From: Corythucha ciliata
Taxonomy: Eukaryota > Arthropoda > Insecta > Hemiptera > Tingidae
NCBI GenBank assembly: GCA_038030265.1
Contig: CM075942.1
Coordinates: forward strand, 38,778,751-38,842,750
Length of the DNA: 64,000 bases
Direction of reading: 5' to 3'
The position numbers were made by a program, and so were the translations under genes. Shown here in pieces: positions 31,714 to 44,204 of this stretch; the first letter of the stretch is position 1, and each line of letters opens with the position of its first letter. The notes beneath the pieces were generated by a model. It was not told where the DNA came from. It searched no databases and worked only from the letters and a program-made list of their open reading frames with translations.

Positions 31714-32685
31714 CAAACCAATTGTATTCAGAAAAAAACTGGAAGGTGGAATAAAAATAATACGTTTGCCCATCCGTATTTGACAAAATAAATGTGCATC
31801 TAGACAAACGACAACGCCTCTGTGAGTGGGAACGGCATCGGCCGATATGGAGGAGTCAGGAGATTGAAAACAGCTGGCAAGTGTATAAATTGGTTCTTCG
31901 CCAGCAATAAACTGGAAAACCACCACCGCTGTCTAATTTCGAATAAAGCCCTGGCTACTAGTGAGCTTCGAAATTTCACATTTTCTAAAGCTCGCTGATG
32001 GCACTATCTACAATATAATTGGACGGCGTTGTTGGTTTCGTAACGCATTGATCGTGGGGAATGGCTTTTTACTCTTGCCAGTCGTTTTCAAAGCACCCAA
32101 AGGCGTGTTTGTCAACAGCTAGCTCTGCTGTGAGCCCCTGTCCATAAAGAGCACAAAATTTACTTCATTATTGGTCCTCAACTCAATATAGTTACACCAA
32201 GGCACTTGTTATTTGCATTTCTGCCCAATTCTCATGACCTTTTTTCACCATTTCGTCAAAGGAAATTTTGTTTAATAAGGAAAACGTTCTTATTATGTTA
32301 GGCTCCCAATGACGTGCAATAGTTACAGTTTTCACCATCCAACGAAGAGGTAGCAATTTACGAACCCAAAACTGAAAAAGAGGACCCATTGCGAATGAGG
32401 TGAATCCAGCTATATTTACTTATTTCCAACGGGTTAGACATACGGACAACAAGCGGTCATCTAGCTAAATCTAACGCTAATTTACGTTGGTGAGTTGAAA
32501 GAGGGTGGGGGTGAAGTTTAAAATATCGTTAATGTATTGGGCTTCGTGGACCAGTAAGGTGGTCACCGAGAAGTCCTGCCCTGACCCCTCAAACCCTGAT
32601 GGAAGAACGTTTTAAAGTCAAAGATTGCCTAAAGAACAACGACGAGGACGAATTTGTTGCATTTGGTCTATATGTTTCTCTTTCT
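31714..32685. other. unassigned spacer left of piggyBac element
   Basis: No gene or element recognised. Confidence 0.3.
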
Positions 32686-32908
32686 TTAACCATAGATTGC
32701 CAACCATGAGTCAAAATGACTACTCCCAAGAATTCCCCCTCTCTCACTACAAACCCGTTGTTCTCTGAAGCTCCCACTTAGTGAGTGATAACCTGTCAAG
32801 CGTGAATATCTTCTGCGAACCTGTTGGCATTGAAAGTAAATTTTTAAAAATTTCTAGTAGTCATTTTGACTCATGGTTAGCACTTGGCGTTAAATACAGG
32901 GAGTCAGT

Positions 32909-34714
32909 TTGACTCCAGGTTGGCAAGACGTGCAATACTTTTTTAGTCAAAATGTCGTATTGTTGGTGATAAAAGCCAAGATTTTATTAATAAAAATCTT
33001 CGATTTGGTCGAGGATCACGAAGATATTTTGAAGATCCTCCAAGACGGAGATGACTCGGATTCTGATTCAATTGACGACAGTGTGAAGATAGAAGTTCGA
33101 GATTCAGATGACGCAGATTTGGACCCTGATTTTGTCCTTTCTGATATTGTTAACACTGAGGACGAAGTCAACGTTTTCGAGGAAATTCGGCGCATCGAAT
33201 GACCCACCGGAAAAAAGAGAAAAAAAGAAGAGAATAAATGCGCAAAACGTCCCAAGCTCTCAACCGCTGTGAATGACTTGGAAAATCGACCTCAAGCAAT
33301 GGATCTAGATCTTCCGGTTCTACTAGGAAAAGACGGAACGGAGTGGAGAACAGAAAGCTCACAAAAATTCACTAAGACAAAAGCAATCAACGTTGTTCAC
33401 ATCCGCCCTGGCCCGAATCCGTCCACGGGTTATTCTTTCGACGTTTTGGATTGCTTCAAGCTTTTTTTTTCAGCAGACATCCTTGAATCTGTCGTGATTC
33501 ACACAAATCAGGAAATAAATCGCCAGAAAGAGAAATACAAAAACGCAAAGAATTCTAGTCTAAAAGAGACATGTAGTGACGAAATAAATTCCCTACTCGG
33601 TATCCACATTTTGGCCGCTGCCCAAAAGGACAATCATCTGACTGCACAGCGCCTTTTCCAGGAAAAGTTCTGCGGGGACTTGTACCTAGCCTCTATGTCT
33701 CGAACAAGATTTAATTTTTTGCTGAATTGCCTCCGGTTCGATGACAAAGGAACTCGATCCCAAAGGGACAGCAAACTTGCACCTATAGAAGACGTATGGT
33801 ACTCCCTGATCGAAAATTGCAAAAAACACTATCGACCTGGAAGCTCCATGACTATCGACGAGCAACTTGTTGGGTTTAGAGGCAAATGTCCTTTCCGAAT
33901 GTACATTCCCTCTAAACCCAACAAGTACGGGATAAAAATCATTATGATGTGTGACAGCAGCTCTAAGTATATGATGAACGCCATACCTTATGTAGGGAAA
34001 GGCACCGTACCTGACGGGCAACCTGCTGGAGAGTACTTCGTGAAGAAATCAGTGGAGCCCATCAAAAATAGTAATCGAAATATAACGATGGACAACTGGT
34101 TCACCAGTTTGCCATTGGTTCAGACTTTGAAAAAAGACTACGGACTGACAGCCATTAGAACAATTAAAGTCAACAAACGAGAACTACCGCCGGAATTGAC
34201 AAACATAAACTAAAAACGAAGGAAAACAGGTTCATCAATGTTCCTCTTCTTGCCAGGAGTCACGGCCGTTTCCTATAAGGCAAAGCCAAATAAACTCGTC
34301 ACGCTGGTATCGACAGCTCATAATGATGAAGCAGTGAATGAAAAAACAGGCAAACCGGAAATAATTCATAATTACAATGAAACCAAGCACGGAGTCGATG
34401 TTTTTGATCAACTGTGCCAGAACATGTGCCCCAACAGGAAAACACGAAGATGGCCTCTCTGTTTCTTTTATAATATGCTCAATATAGCATGCATCAACGC
34501 CTACGTAATTTACAGTCATAACTTCCACAAGAAGTTTGAAGGAAACAAACAACCTGAATGGGCTGGGGGGTGGGTAGAAGGGTTGTCACAAATATGGCCG
34601 CCAAAGTACACCTTCAGAACCTTGAATTTACCTCTACATCGTCAGGTTATCAACAAAAATGCTCACCTCCCCCCTGAGATTAATGCAAAATTACAAAAAA
34701 AGAGCCCGAGTTAG
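32909..34714 (+). pseudogene. piggyBac transposase, two nonsense codons
   Basis: One continuous frame of 602 codons with stops only at 33200-33202 (TGA, likely from CGA) and 34211-34213 (TAA). The N-terminus is acidic (DDSDSDSIDDSV), then there is a basic KKRKKEENKCAKRPK stretch. The DDE_Tnp_1_7 domain follows: FSADILESVVIHTNQEIN, MTIDEQLVGFRGKCPFRMYI (first aspartate), NITMDNWFTSLPLVQTL (second), KHGVDVFDQLCQN (third), and RRWPLCFFYNMLNIACINAY. It ends after LPPEINAKLQKKSPS without the usual Cys-rich tail. The start is taken at 32909 but could be nearer 32950. Few lesions indicate recent inactivation. Confidence 0.9.
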
Positions 34715-36103
34715 AATGAACAAGGGGTATTTCGGGGAATTTGTTCGGTAAAAACTAAATTAAACTCGTCAACACTCTCGTTCTCAAAGCGTGGACGACT
34801 TGATGTCATAAAATTTCATTGTAAATGTCATCATTCGTAGCACGTAGCCGTGTTTTCAAGTGTATTTTGGTGCTTATTTTCTAAAATAAGTGGCCCTGAT
34901 CGCGTTCCATCAACATATTAGGAAAAATATTACATGGGCGAGACAGTCACGAGTTCAGAAAGAGCCGCTTCGTCTCTTGAGGACTGCGAAACAAGGATTT
35001 GAACAAAAGTCGCCACACTCATGCAGTTCTCGCTGTGCTCGAACCACGGGTCTTCTCATTCGCAGTGCTGGTACACACATATAATGTTTCTGAATTAGTT
35101 TGTTTCTGCTTGCGAGCGATTATTATGTGAAATAAACCCCTGAAGAAACATACCCAAAAATACACAACACAGCAGTGAAAAACAAGTTATCTTGAACTCA
35201 GAAACATGACGTATTCCACAAAAAACATGAGTGACGGATTTCTACTACTTCTGCTACTTGCGTACGTTGAAATATCCAGGAAAGACGTCCAACAACTCGC
35301 GCATGGTCGACCGTTTAAAATAAAGATTCTCCGGAGTATAGTTGTGGGTTATTCACTTTATTAATGCCCTGTGAAACAATCTAAAAGCTCACAGTGACAA
35401 TTTCTAGACATACTAGAGGAAAAAAGAACAAAACTAGAAATTCAAAGTGAACATGTGTAAATAAAAAAACAACTTGACTTGAGGTTACTTTGTGGTTCAC
35501 AAGGTGCACCTCCCACCATAACTACGGTCAACAAATTTCAAGCCCAAGCTTTCTCCATTCATTTTTATCTCTATGCTTTTCTGTCCTGTCTTCTATTGTA
35601 GCTGGTGTTTTAAGTAGTTAAAAACATTAAAAGTGAAGTTTTAGGTTTGTTTGGTTGAATGATAGTTCAAGAAATTGAATTATTTCTTTTTTATTATCCC
35701 CATTTTGAAGCCCATGGAGGGGCTTAGTACGAAATTATTCGCACATATTTGAAGCATTTTTATTACCCCCTCTCTTAAACCCTCTGCTGAAGTGAAACAA
35801 AAAACCAAAATGCTTCGTTTGAACCAAGTTTAAACACTGAAATATATTGCCATATGGGCAGACAAGTACTTGCGCAAGAAATGTCCTACTTTTTCCCAGA
35901 TTTGTTTCAAGACCTTTTTTTCTGGCAGCATTCTACCTTCTAGAGGTTTGGGGAACTCAACAGATGATACCTCGACCCCCGCCTATCCTTCCTCGTCTTC
36001 TTTTCTCTTCTTAATTCTGCATTTATTAAATTACCTAATTAATTAAAATGTGGCCAATAATGTGCGTGGGGACATTAGATTTCTTAAAAGGGTCAAACAG
36101 TAA
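34715..36103. other. interior of 7.5-kb element, unassigned
   Basis: No gene recognised beyond repeat I at 34925-35063. Confidence 0.3.
34925..35063. repeat. dispersed repeat I, copy 2
   Basis: Inverted copy of 11815-11945, with the same GACTGCGAAACAAGGATTTG and CACACTCATGCAGTTCTCG words. Confidence 0.6.
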
Positions 36104-37916
36104 AAAAGTGCGTCTTGTGCCTCCCGCACAGAATATTGGGCATAAAATGAAGGCCCAGATTGGCAGGGACGACTCTTGAGTCTTGGCTACTATGCAGGGT
36201 ACAGGGGCACCTTCCCTGCCCGGTTTCGGTTCATGGCGCAAGCCAGCATCCCCAGCTCTGAAAGACTCACCTCCACGTCGTGCCTCTCGGGCGCGGGTGG
36301 CTGGCCATCACTTACAGCTAACGAGCCGAGCTGAGTGATGGGACCGACTCTGCTGGGGAGTCTGGGCCAAAGATGGGGTACAGGCCAGGTAAGGGCCGGG
36401 TACAGGGATGTGTTTGCTGTCTTGATGGGCAAATCCTGCGCCATCTGATGGCCACAAGGTTGAGGGTCTGGACTTTCGGACCCTCAACTTGATCAGTCGT
36501 TGAAAGAGTCTTCATTGTTCAGTAATTAAGTATATTGAACTTGACTCAATAAACTCTACACGCAAAGAAGCTGATGTTCCAGTTCCGTCAAGTCGAATTT
36601 TATTATGTTATGTGTAATGAGCACGAGGAGTTCGAACTCGTGACTCGAAGACTGAATCTCTCCTTCATGCCCTCCAAGATTCCTATGATAAATGGTACGA
36701 ATACTGTGATTCAAAGAAATCTTCAACAATCTCAGTCTGAGGATCCGCTGAGTAATGCGAGGGGCGAAGCTCCTTGGTTTCAATAGATTGTGAGTTCAAC
36801 AATACCTATCGTTTCTTCAAACGTTGTTTTAAACTCTCGATTTGAGTTTCTTTTGACGATTTATGAAAAATAATGCTTCCCCGGCTCTTTTTCCTGTTTG
36901 TCACATTCAATTCAAGGCTTTGGAATGTACGCTCGTTGTAGCGCGTTATTTTAGCGCCTCTCGAAAACGCTTCCAGTGGACGAGCGGCCTAAGGGAAATG
37001 GCTACAAATAAAGAACGCTTGCTGCGACGATAGATGACACTCTATACTCCTCCATGATCAGGATTTGTGCTCGATATTATCCTAACTCCGATGTAAAAGT
37101 GCTTAAGAATCCCCTTCCCCCTCAGACGGAAATCTCTAAATCCGTCCCTGTTACCGTATGTACTTACATTATCCCACTAGCGTCTAAAGAAAACTCCCCG
37201 TGGGATTCTCGTAGTCCACCAAAAAGCCGTCAGTTGTGCTGTGAAATTTTTAGTTTAGGCGTTAAAAGGTTTAGGTTTAGTTTAAAGAATAAAATAAGTT
37301 TATTTTCTTCAAAAGATTTCGGGTTGGACTTCATAAAGATAAAAAATAAAAAAAATATACGAGAACTCTAATCCTCGGTTTTTAAAAAAAAGAAGCGGAA
37401 CACAACACCTCCATACGAGCTACGGCTTTCTGGTGAACTACGAGAATTAGTTAAAATAAATAAATAAAATTGATTAAAATAAAACAACCACGGGGAGGTC
37501 TCTTTAGACGCTTGTCATTATTCCGACAGAAATTGTTTATTTTCAAGCCCGAAAAGTTACTCCCATTTTGACGTGAATACGTTTTACAGGAGTATAGGGT
37601 CCAATTCGGCAGAAGTGGTAAATGGGTCTCACAGGGCGTGCGCCGCCTAGTGTTGGTGGTGATGGGTGGAGGGTATTGGGGTCTCAAAACTCAAGCTCAG
37701 CTGCCACTTGCCAGCCAAAAAACGTATTCACGCTAAACTCCGTTTTTTAAAATTATTATTATTATTATTTTTATTGTGTCCTGTCCTTTGTTCACAGGTC
37801 TAATGTAGACGCGGTATTTCTAAGCTGTGTTTCCGCGTGGTAGGGAGAAAGGAGAGATTTTTCCAGAATTTCTCCGTTTTTTCTTGGTTTTTTCATAGAA
37901 ACATATGGTTTTTATA
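36104..37916. repeat. 1.81-kb tandem unit, first copy
   Basis: Direct repeat with 37917-39728, head to tail with no spacer; boundaries fall within AAAAAGTGCGTC on the left and ATATGGTTTTTATA on the right. I noticed about five substitutions and one indel between units (for example CCTCCC versus CCTCC near 36123, and T versus G near 36612). Contents: a GC-rich 200-500-bp segment at the left, a MITE end near 36940-36985 and an ATT microsatellite near 37748. Minus-strand frames in the GC-rich part (PAPERHDVEVSLSELGMLA) are not recognised. Confidence 0.9.
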
Positions 37917-39728
37917 AAAAGTGCGTCTTGTGCCTCCGCACAGAATATTGGGCATAAAATGAAGGCCCAGATTGGCAAGGACGACTCTTGAGTCTTGGCT
38001 ACTATGCAGGGTACAGGGGCACCTTCCCTGCCCGGTTTCGGTTCATGGCGCAAGCCAGCATCCCCAGCTCTGAAAGACTCACCTCCACGTCGTGCCTCTC
38101 GGGCGCGGGTGGCTGGCCATCACTTACAGCTAACGAGCCGAGCTGAGTGATGGGACCGACTCTGCTGGGGAGTCTGGGCCAAAGATGGGGTACAGGCCAG
38201 GTAAGGGCCGGGTACAGGGATGTGTTTGCTGTCTTGATGGGCAAATCCTGCGCCATCTGATGGCCACAAGGTTGAGGGTCTGGACTTTCGGACCCTCAAC
38301 TTGATCAGTCGTTGAAAGAGTCTTCATTGTTCAGTAATTAAGTATATTGAACTTGACTCAATAAACTCTACACGCAAAGAAGCTGATGTTCCAGTTCCGT
38401 CAAGTCGAATTTTATTATGTTATGTGGAATGAGCACGAGGAGTTCGAACTCGTGACTCGAAGACTGAATCTCTCCTTCATGCCCTCCAAGATTCCTATGA
38501 TAAATGGTACGAATACTGTGATTCAAAGAAATCTTCAACAATCTCAGTCTGAGGATCCGCTGAGTAATGCGAGGGGCGAGGCTTCTTGGTTTCAATAGAT
38601 TGTGAGTTCAACAATACCTATCGTTTCTTCAAACGTTGTTTTAAACTCTCGATTTGAGTTTCTTTTGACGATTTATGAAAAATAATGCTTCCCCGGCTCT
38701 TTTTCCTGTTTGTCACATTCAATTCAAGGCTTTGGAATGTACGCTCGTTGTAGCGCGTTATTTTAGCGCCTCTCGAAAACGCTTCCAGTGGACGAGCGGC
38801 CTAAGGGAAATGGCTACAAATAAAGAACGCTTGCTGCGACGATAGATGACACTCTATACTCCTCCATGATCAGGATTTGTGCTCGATATTATCCTAACTC
38901 CGATGTAAAAGTGCTTAAGAATCCCCTTCCCCCTCAGACGGAAATCTCTAAATCCGTCCCTGTTACCGTATGTACTTACATTATCCCACTAGCGTCTAAA
39001 GAAAACTCCCCGTGGGATTCTCGTAGTCCACCAAAAAGCCGTCAGTTGTGCTGTGAAATTTTTAGTTTAGGCGTTAAAAGGTTTAGGTTTAGTTTAAAGA
39101 ATAAAATAAGTTTATTTTCTTCAAAAGATTTCGGGTTGGACTTCATAAAGATAAAAAATAAAAAAAATATACGAGAACTCTAATCCTCGGTTTTTAAAAA
39201 AAAGAAGCGGAACACAACACCTCCATACGAGCTACGGCTTTCTGGTGAACTACGAGAATTAGTTAAAATAAATAAATAAAATTGATTAAAATAAAACAAC
39301 CACGGGGAGGTCTCTTTAGACGCTTGTCATTATTCCGACAGAAATTGTTTATTTTCAAGCCCGAAAAGTTACTCCCATTTTGACGTGAATACGTTTTACA
39401 GGAGTATAGGGTCCAATTCGGCAGAAGTGGTAAATGGGTCTCATAGGGCGTGCGCCGCCTAGTGTTGGTGGTGATGGGTGGAGGGTATTGGGGTCTCAAA
39501 ACTCAAGCTCAGCTGCCACTTGCCAGCCAAAAAACGTATTCACGCTAAACTCCGTTTTTTAAAATTATTATTATTATTATTTTTATTGTGTCCTGTCCTT
39601 TGTTCACAGGTCTAATGTAGACGCGGTATTTCTAAGCTGTGTTTCCGCGTGGTAGGGAGAAAGGAGAGATTTTTCCAGAATTTCTCCGTTTTTTCTTGGT
39701 TTTTTCATAGAAACATATGGTTTTTATA
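37917..39728. repeat. 1.81-kb tandem unit, second copy
   Basis: See the first copy; offset 1812-1813 bases. The high identity points to a very recent duplication, or to a collapsed or expanded array in the assembly. Confidence 0.9.
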
Positions 39729-40239
39729 CTTTTTGACATCACGACAAACGAACATTCCTAAAAATCTTAAAAATTTCGTGACAGGACAGAAAAGTCTCCA
39801 TGTGTACAGGGCTTTAGTCATACGTGTTAAGTTTTCAAGTCAACGCAACTTTTGTTTCTTTTTTATGAATAATGAAGTGCGATTTTATACCATGTTTCGA
39901 GATTTTGACTGATTATACTTTGAAGACTGATGTGAAACTTATTATTGCTAGCATTACAATAAAAGTTTTCTGAAGCGTTTCATTTTTGCTGATCATCTTC
40001 CACCTTCCTAATTTCTTAAAAGTTTGAACTGGATGAGCCCTGCATTTTGCTCATCGAAAATTCTGGTGAAAACCCATAAGAATTTTTTGTTTAAAGTTGT
40101 AAAATAGGAATGAGTCACAATGACTCATGGTTGGCAATTAACGACCAAATACTATGGTTGGCATTCTAGGGTTAAAGAAGTTACCGCTCAGCCTGGCTTT
40201 GCCAGCTCAGTCTGCTGTACTATCAGTGCTGACTGAATT

Positions 40240-40500
40240 TAGAATAAAGACATTGCAAACAACGAGCCCGTCAATACCAACGAGAGGAACGACATGGCAC
40301 GCCTATAAATACGAATAATAGTTACTAAAAAATGTAGCGCTACTTCCAACTTTATTATTGGCGGAATAGCGGCTCTCATTGCTATGTCCATCTTGGTTAA
40401 ATAAGGAGTAACCCATATCAATGAACTGTCATACTCCTGAGGTCTCAGGCGTATACACATTCTGAATTCTTCCGGGTCCTCAATCCTGAGCTCTTTCAGC
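40240..40500 (-). pseudogene. PIF/Harbinger transposase fragment
   Basis: Reads EDPEEFRMCIRLRPQEYDSS, then VTPYLTKMDIAMRAAIPPI and KLEVALHFLVT. This matches the N-terminal region of HARBI1-like transposases (FRM-L-FD-LL, then TNMR-AI-P-KLA-TLRFLATG). It is short and cut off on both sides, immediately outside the right TTAA of the 7.5-kb piggyBac element. Confidence 0.65.
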
Positions 40501-41448
40501 TACATGTTTGACGTTTCAAAATTCGGTCGCCTGTGTATCCATTTCCTTACGCAAGTTATTCCTTTTCCACTTTTTTCCTCAATGCTCAGTTCGAAAAGTT
40601 CTTGTTCCAAACACCGGACTACTTTTACTTAAAAAAAAGTTTCACGTTTCAGTACGCGCGGCACTAAACATTTTTTAGCAACACCCACCTGGCAACCGAA
40701 GCTTCTCCAGTGTGAAAGCTTTACTAGCAAATAATATCTTGCCAGTATAATTACTAGCTGGCACTAGCAGACGACTGTGTGTGGAACGAGCATGCCAGTT
40801 GACTGACATGCTTCTGTACTCGACAGTGTGAACTAGGCTTAAGGGTAAACACAATTTCATGAATGAAAAAATTGTCATCGTAACAGCAAACAAACGCGGT
40901 AGAAATAAATAAAAATATCCTACTTGTCAATGAGATCAGGTGATAATTATAATCATATGAGGGGCCAAGTATGGCGCCGATTTTCCTGTTGCAGTACTCG
41001 TGTTTTATAGTACCTTACCACTACAAGCCGGAAAAAGCTGCCAACACAATAATTTCGTTCTGTGTTCTTCACAATACATATGTATATGTATTGGAGGCGG
41101 CCTTCCAGCCAAAGAACTTTCAGCAGGAGTAGATGATGTGAGTTGAATCATAGAACTGCCAAGCATGTTACTATGGCAAGTGCCTGTTTCAGGAAGTTAC
41201 CCGTACTGTAACACCCGCCACCGACTCGATGCTTGTTCGAGGAAAAAGAATTCGTGATCAAGTAGCCAGACGTAGATGTAGATCATGGTTCACCTTTTAA
41301 TATTTTTTTTTTTTAATTTTATTCAATAGTTAGAATATTTGTATTAGCTGAAGTTTTTGGAATATTTGAATTTGAAAGCTGAAGTTGATGGAATATAAGA
41401 AAACAATGAAAAAATATACATGGAGTTTCTGAAATGGATGTCAATATA
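40501..41448. other. unassigned spacer with a MITE end
   Basis: At about 40817-40845 the sequence CGACAGTGTGAACTAGGCTT is the complement of the AAGCCCAGTTCACAC end at 30555. Otherwise no feature is recognised, apart from an 11-base T run near 41303. Confidence 0.35.
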
Positions 41449-41974
41449 CAGGGTGTACAAAAAGCGACTGACAGAGAAAAACCAGTGAAGGGGCAACTCA
41501 TTTCTGATCGAAATCACTATTTGCACTTTTCCGAAATTCCGCTTTGTTTCCGAGATATCCGCCATTTTCTGATTTTTTCAGAAACAGCTTGTTGCACACG
41601 CAGTAATTATTGCAATGACAAAAATGATGAGCCCATTGGAAAGAGCACAAAATTTTCTGTTTAAAGAGCCTTCTTTAATCCAGATCAGACGACACCTACT
41701 ACGTTTTAAATCAGCTTATTGGCGAAAAAACGTATATTTCTGACTACATCACCATATCACCAAAACTTCCGGAATTAAGTTTCCCCGCTACATACCCTTT
41801 AATTGTTGCCCAATAATTGTTGCCATTGCAACAATTATTGCGCGTGCAACTAGCTGTTTCTGAAAAAAATCAGAAAATGGCGGGTATCTCGGAAACAAAG
41901 CGGAATTTCGGAAAAGTGCAAAGAGTTGCCCCTTCACTGGTTTTTCTCTGTCCAGTCGCTTTTTGTACACCCTG
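41449..41974. mobile_element. 526-bp palindromic MITE, family E (TA, CAGGGTG ends)
   Basis: Starts CAGGGTGTACAAAAAGCGAC after TA (41447-41448) and ends with its complement before TA (41975-41976). The arms of about 170 bp include AGAGAAAAACCAGTGAAGGG and GAAATTCCGCTTTGTTTCCG. The TA target and CAGGG termini fit a Tc1/mariner-type parent. Confidence 0.85.
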
Positions 41975-42044
41975 TAGAGGCTGGTGATTTTACGTCACAA
42001 ATGCGTAAAAAAAAAAGTCATATTGGCTCTAGTACGATTCCTTT

Positions 42045-42265
42045 GGCCGTTTTCACACTTGAGATTCCGGTATCCGATTTCCGTATCGAGGATACTAAAA
42101 ATACGCTACAGTCAAGACGCTCCTTCACACTTGGATTCCGGAATCGCATACTTTTAAGTATCCGATTTCGTAATCTTAAGTGTGAATGAGCGCGTTTGCC
42201 GTATTGCATTTGTAGTATCCTCGATTCGGGAATCGGATACCAGAATCTCAAGTATGAAAACTGCC
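42045..42265. mobile_element. 221-bp inverted-repeat MITE (GGC-GTTTTCA ends)
   Basis: The arms GGCCGTTTTCACACTTGAG and TCCGGTATCCGATTTCC are repeated in complement at 42205-42265. An internal copy of GGATTCCGGAATCG lies at the centre. The flanks (TTT and TAA) do not match exactly. Confidence 0.7.
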
Positions 42266-42437
42266 TAATAGTTTCCGAGATACTCATGGATTTAGTAGTT
42301 TTCAAAATGACCTTGTTTTCTTGAAGAAAACCGTCCGTACCTCATCAGCCAGACGGGTCACGTCAAATCTTATGGCACCGTTGGTAAGGCCATACTTTTT
42401 TAATACGTCGTTCAGCGTTATTTGCTTCAATTTCTCT

Positions 42438-44202
42438 CACTACTGCTGAGGAAATCAGCGTCAAACTTGAAATTGCTTATGTTACCCGCATGCTGACTAG
42501 GATTTGAAGTCGATTTTCTCAGAAACAAGTGGTTTCCAAGATGACCTTTTTTCAGAAAAGTTCGCATGGTGTCAGCATCATTATAGTATGTTGACATCAC
42601 CTTCCATCTCGGATTATCCGTTTTAGTGCTCATTATTCAAACAGACTTTCCTCCTACTCTTATGCATAACTCAGCTCTCCTTGTCAACGACTGATGGACT
42701 TTTGATAGTACATTATGACCGCGGCGGATTTCATCACAAGCATCAACGGTTCTCTGCGTCAAAGTTTCAACGTCAGGAACCGGTGTCGCGTATACAAGGG
42801 TTTTTATATGCTCCCAAGCATAGAAGCCAGATGGTTGAGGTCTGGTGATCTTGGTGGACATGCAGTAGGGCCTCCTCTCCCGATCCAACTATTTCCATAC
42901 GCCTCGTCGAAGTAACCACGAGCTGGTCTGCTGTAACGGCGAGGGGCTCCGTCATGCATAAACCACATTCTTACACGAGTCGCCAGGTATATGTCCTCCA
43001 TCAAAACTGCATGGAGAATTTCCGCCAGAAAATCTCTGTAGATTTCACCAGTCAGTCTTGGTGGCAAAAAGTGTAGACCAACGATTGTCGCCCCGAGAAT
43101 TCCCAGCCATAACACATTCAAAGAAAATTGTTGCTGGTGCCTGCTTTCAAAGTAAGCGTGAGGGTTGTCCTCCTCCCACCTATGATTGTTATGGAAATTT
43201 ACGATTCCGTCACGTCCGAAGCAAGTTTCGTCCGTAAATGAAACGTTTTTTCTAAAATTTCTAATTTCACGAATTTTTTTCCGTAAACGGCTCGTGGTCT
43301 GTGGGTAACAAGTCATGCACGTGTGCAGCAAATGGGACGGATAAAGGCTCTCGCGACTTAGTACTCTCCAAACCATTGCGTGACTGAGCCCCATCGACTG
43401 CCCGATTTCACGCGTGCTAGAGTCTGCTATACCGCGACTACTGCCAGAATTTTCTCCTCAACGTCGGCTGTCAATACTGACCTTTGCCGGCCTCGATCAG
43501 CTGACCGTACCGCAAAAGAGCCGTTCTCTCCAAGACGACGATGAATCGACGAAAAAACTCTTCTATCGGGTTGGCGACGATAAGAATACATCTCTTGATA
43601 CATACGACTTGCAGCTAATGCACTTCCTCCCGCACGTCCATACACGAAGTTTATGTTGCGAAATGCACCGTTTGAAAACGCATCCATTTAAACAATACTT
43701 GCTATGATTATGGATAGTGTCATGCAATGTAGAGAGGTACAAACCTTTCATGTAGTGGCTGTCATGTTGCCGAACATTGCTGCATCTCATGCTTCTCATG
43801 ACGTCGCCATTGAACGATTAATAAGGACATTTCTTTATACGCCTGAATCACCACTTGTTCTGTGTCACCACCTACTGTGTTTCAGAGGCCCTTTTTAGTC
43901 AAGAATGGATAGCAAACATTCTTTATGTTTTTTCTCGAGCTATTCGTGAAGAAAGACTGTTTGAGTACTGAGCACTAAAATGGATTTTTCAGCAATCATT
44001 TTGGAAAAATCGAAAAAATATCCGAGATGAAAGGTGATGTCAACATACCATAATGATGCTGACACCATGCGCCAACTTTTATGAAAAAAGGTCAACTTGG
44101 AAACCTCGTGTTGCTGAGAAAATCGACTTCAAAACCTAGTCAGCATGCGGGTAACATTAAAAGCAATTTCAAGTTTGACTCTGATTTTCTCAGCAGGAGT
44201 GG
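42438..44202. mobile_element. 1.76-kb DD41D-type element with ~175-bp TIRs
   Basis: The terminal inverted repeats 42438-42614 and 44030-44202 match for almost their full length (CACTNCTGCTGAG outer end, CATCTCGGAT inner end). They enclose the minus-strand transposase relic. The element lies exactly beside an arm of palindrome C, whose sequence begins at 44205. The left flank does not show the rest of C, and I see no clear TA duplication. Confidence 0.85.
42637..43687 (-). pseudogene. Tc1/mariner-type transposase relic, copy 3
   Basis: The N-terminal part resembles DUF4817 (FVYGRAGGSALAASRMYQEM, 43687-43427). A shift near 43430 is followed by MGLSHAMVWRVL, NVSFTDETCFGRDGI (first aspartate) and MWFMHDGAPRRY (second), then RSPDLN where a second shift near 42840 destroys the third aspartate. 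The other frame continues HIKTLVYATPVPDVETLTQR and NVLSKVHQSLTRRAELCI to the C-terminus. Spacing to the expected third aspartate is again 41. At least two frameshifts. Confidence 0.85.
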
Positions 44203-44204
44203 GA

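Larger units (their letters stand above)
32690..40171. mobile_element. 7.5-kb piggyBac element with TTAA duplication
   Basis: Left terminus CCATAGATTGCCAACCATGA after TTAA (32686-32689); right terminus, read inward, CCCTAGAATGCCAACCATAG before TTAA (40172-40175). Both ends carry extra inverted copies of a GCCAACCATGAGTCA word (about 32696 and 32866 on the left, 40118 on the right), a piggyBac-style terminal plus subterminal arrangement. Inside are a nearly intact transposase (32909-34714) and a young tandem duplication (36104-39728). Whether all 7.5 kb moves as one unit or the duplicated segment came later cannot be decided here. Confidence 0.75.
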
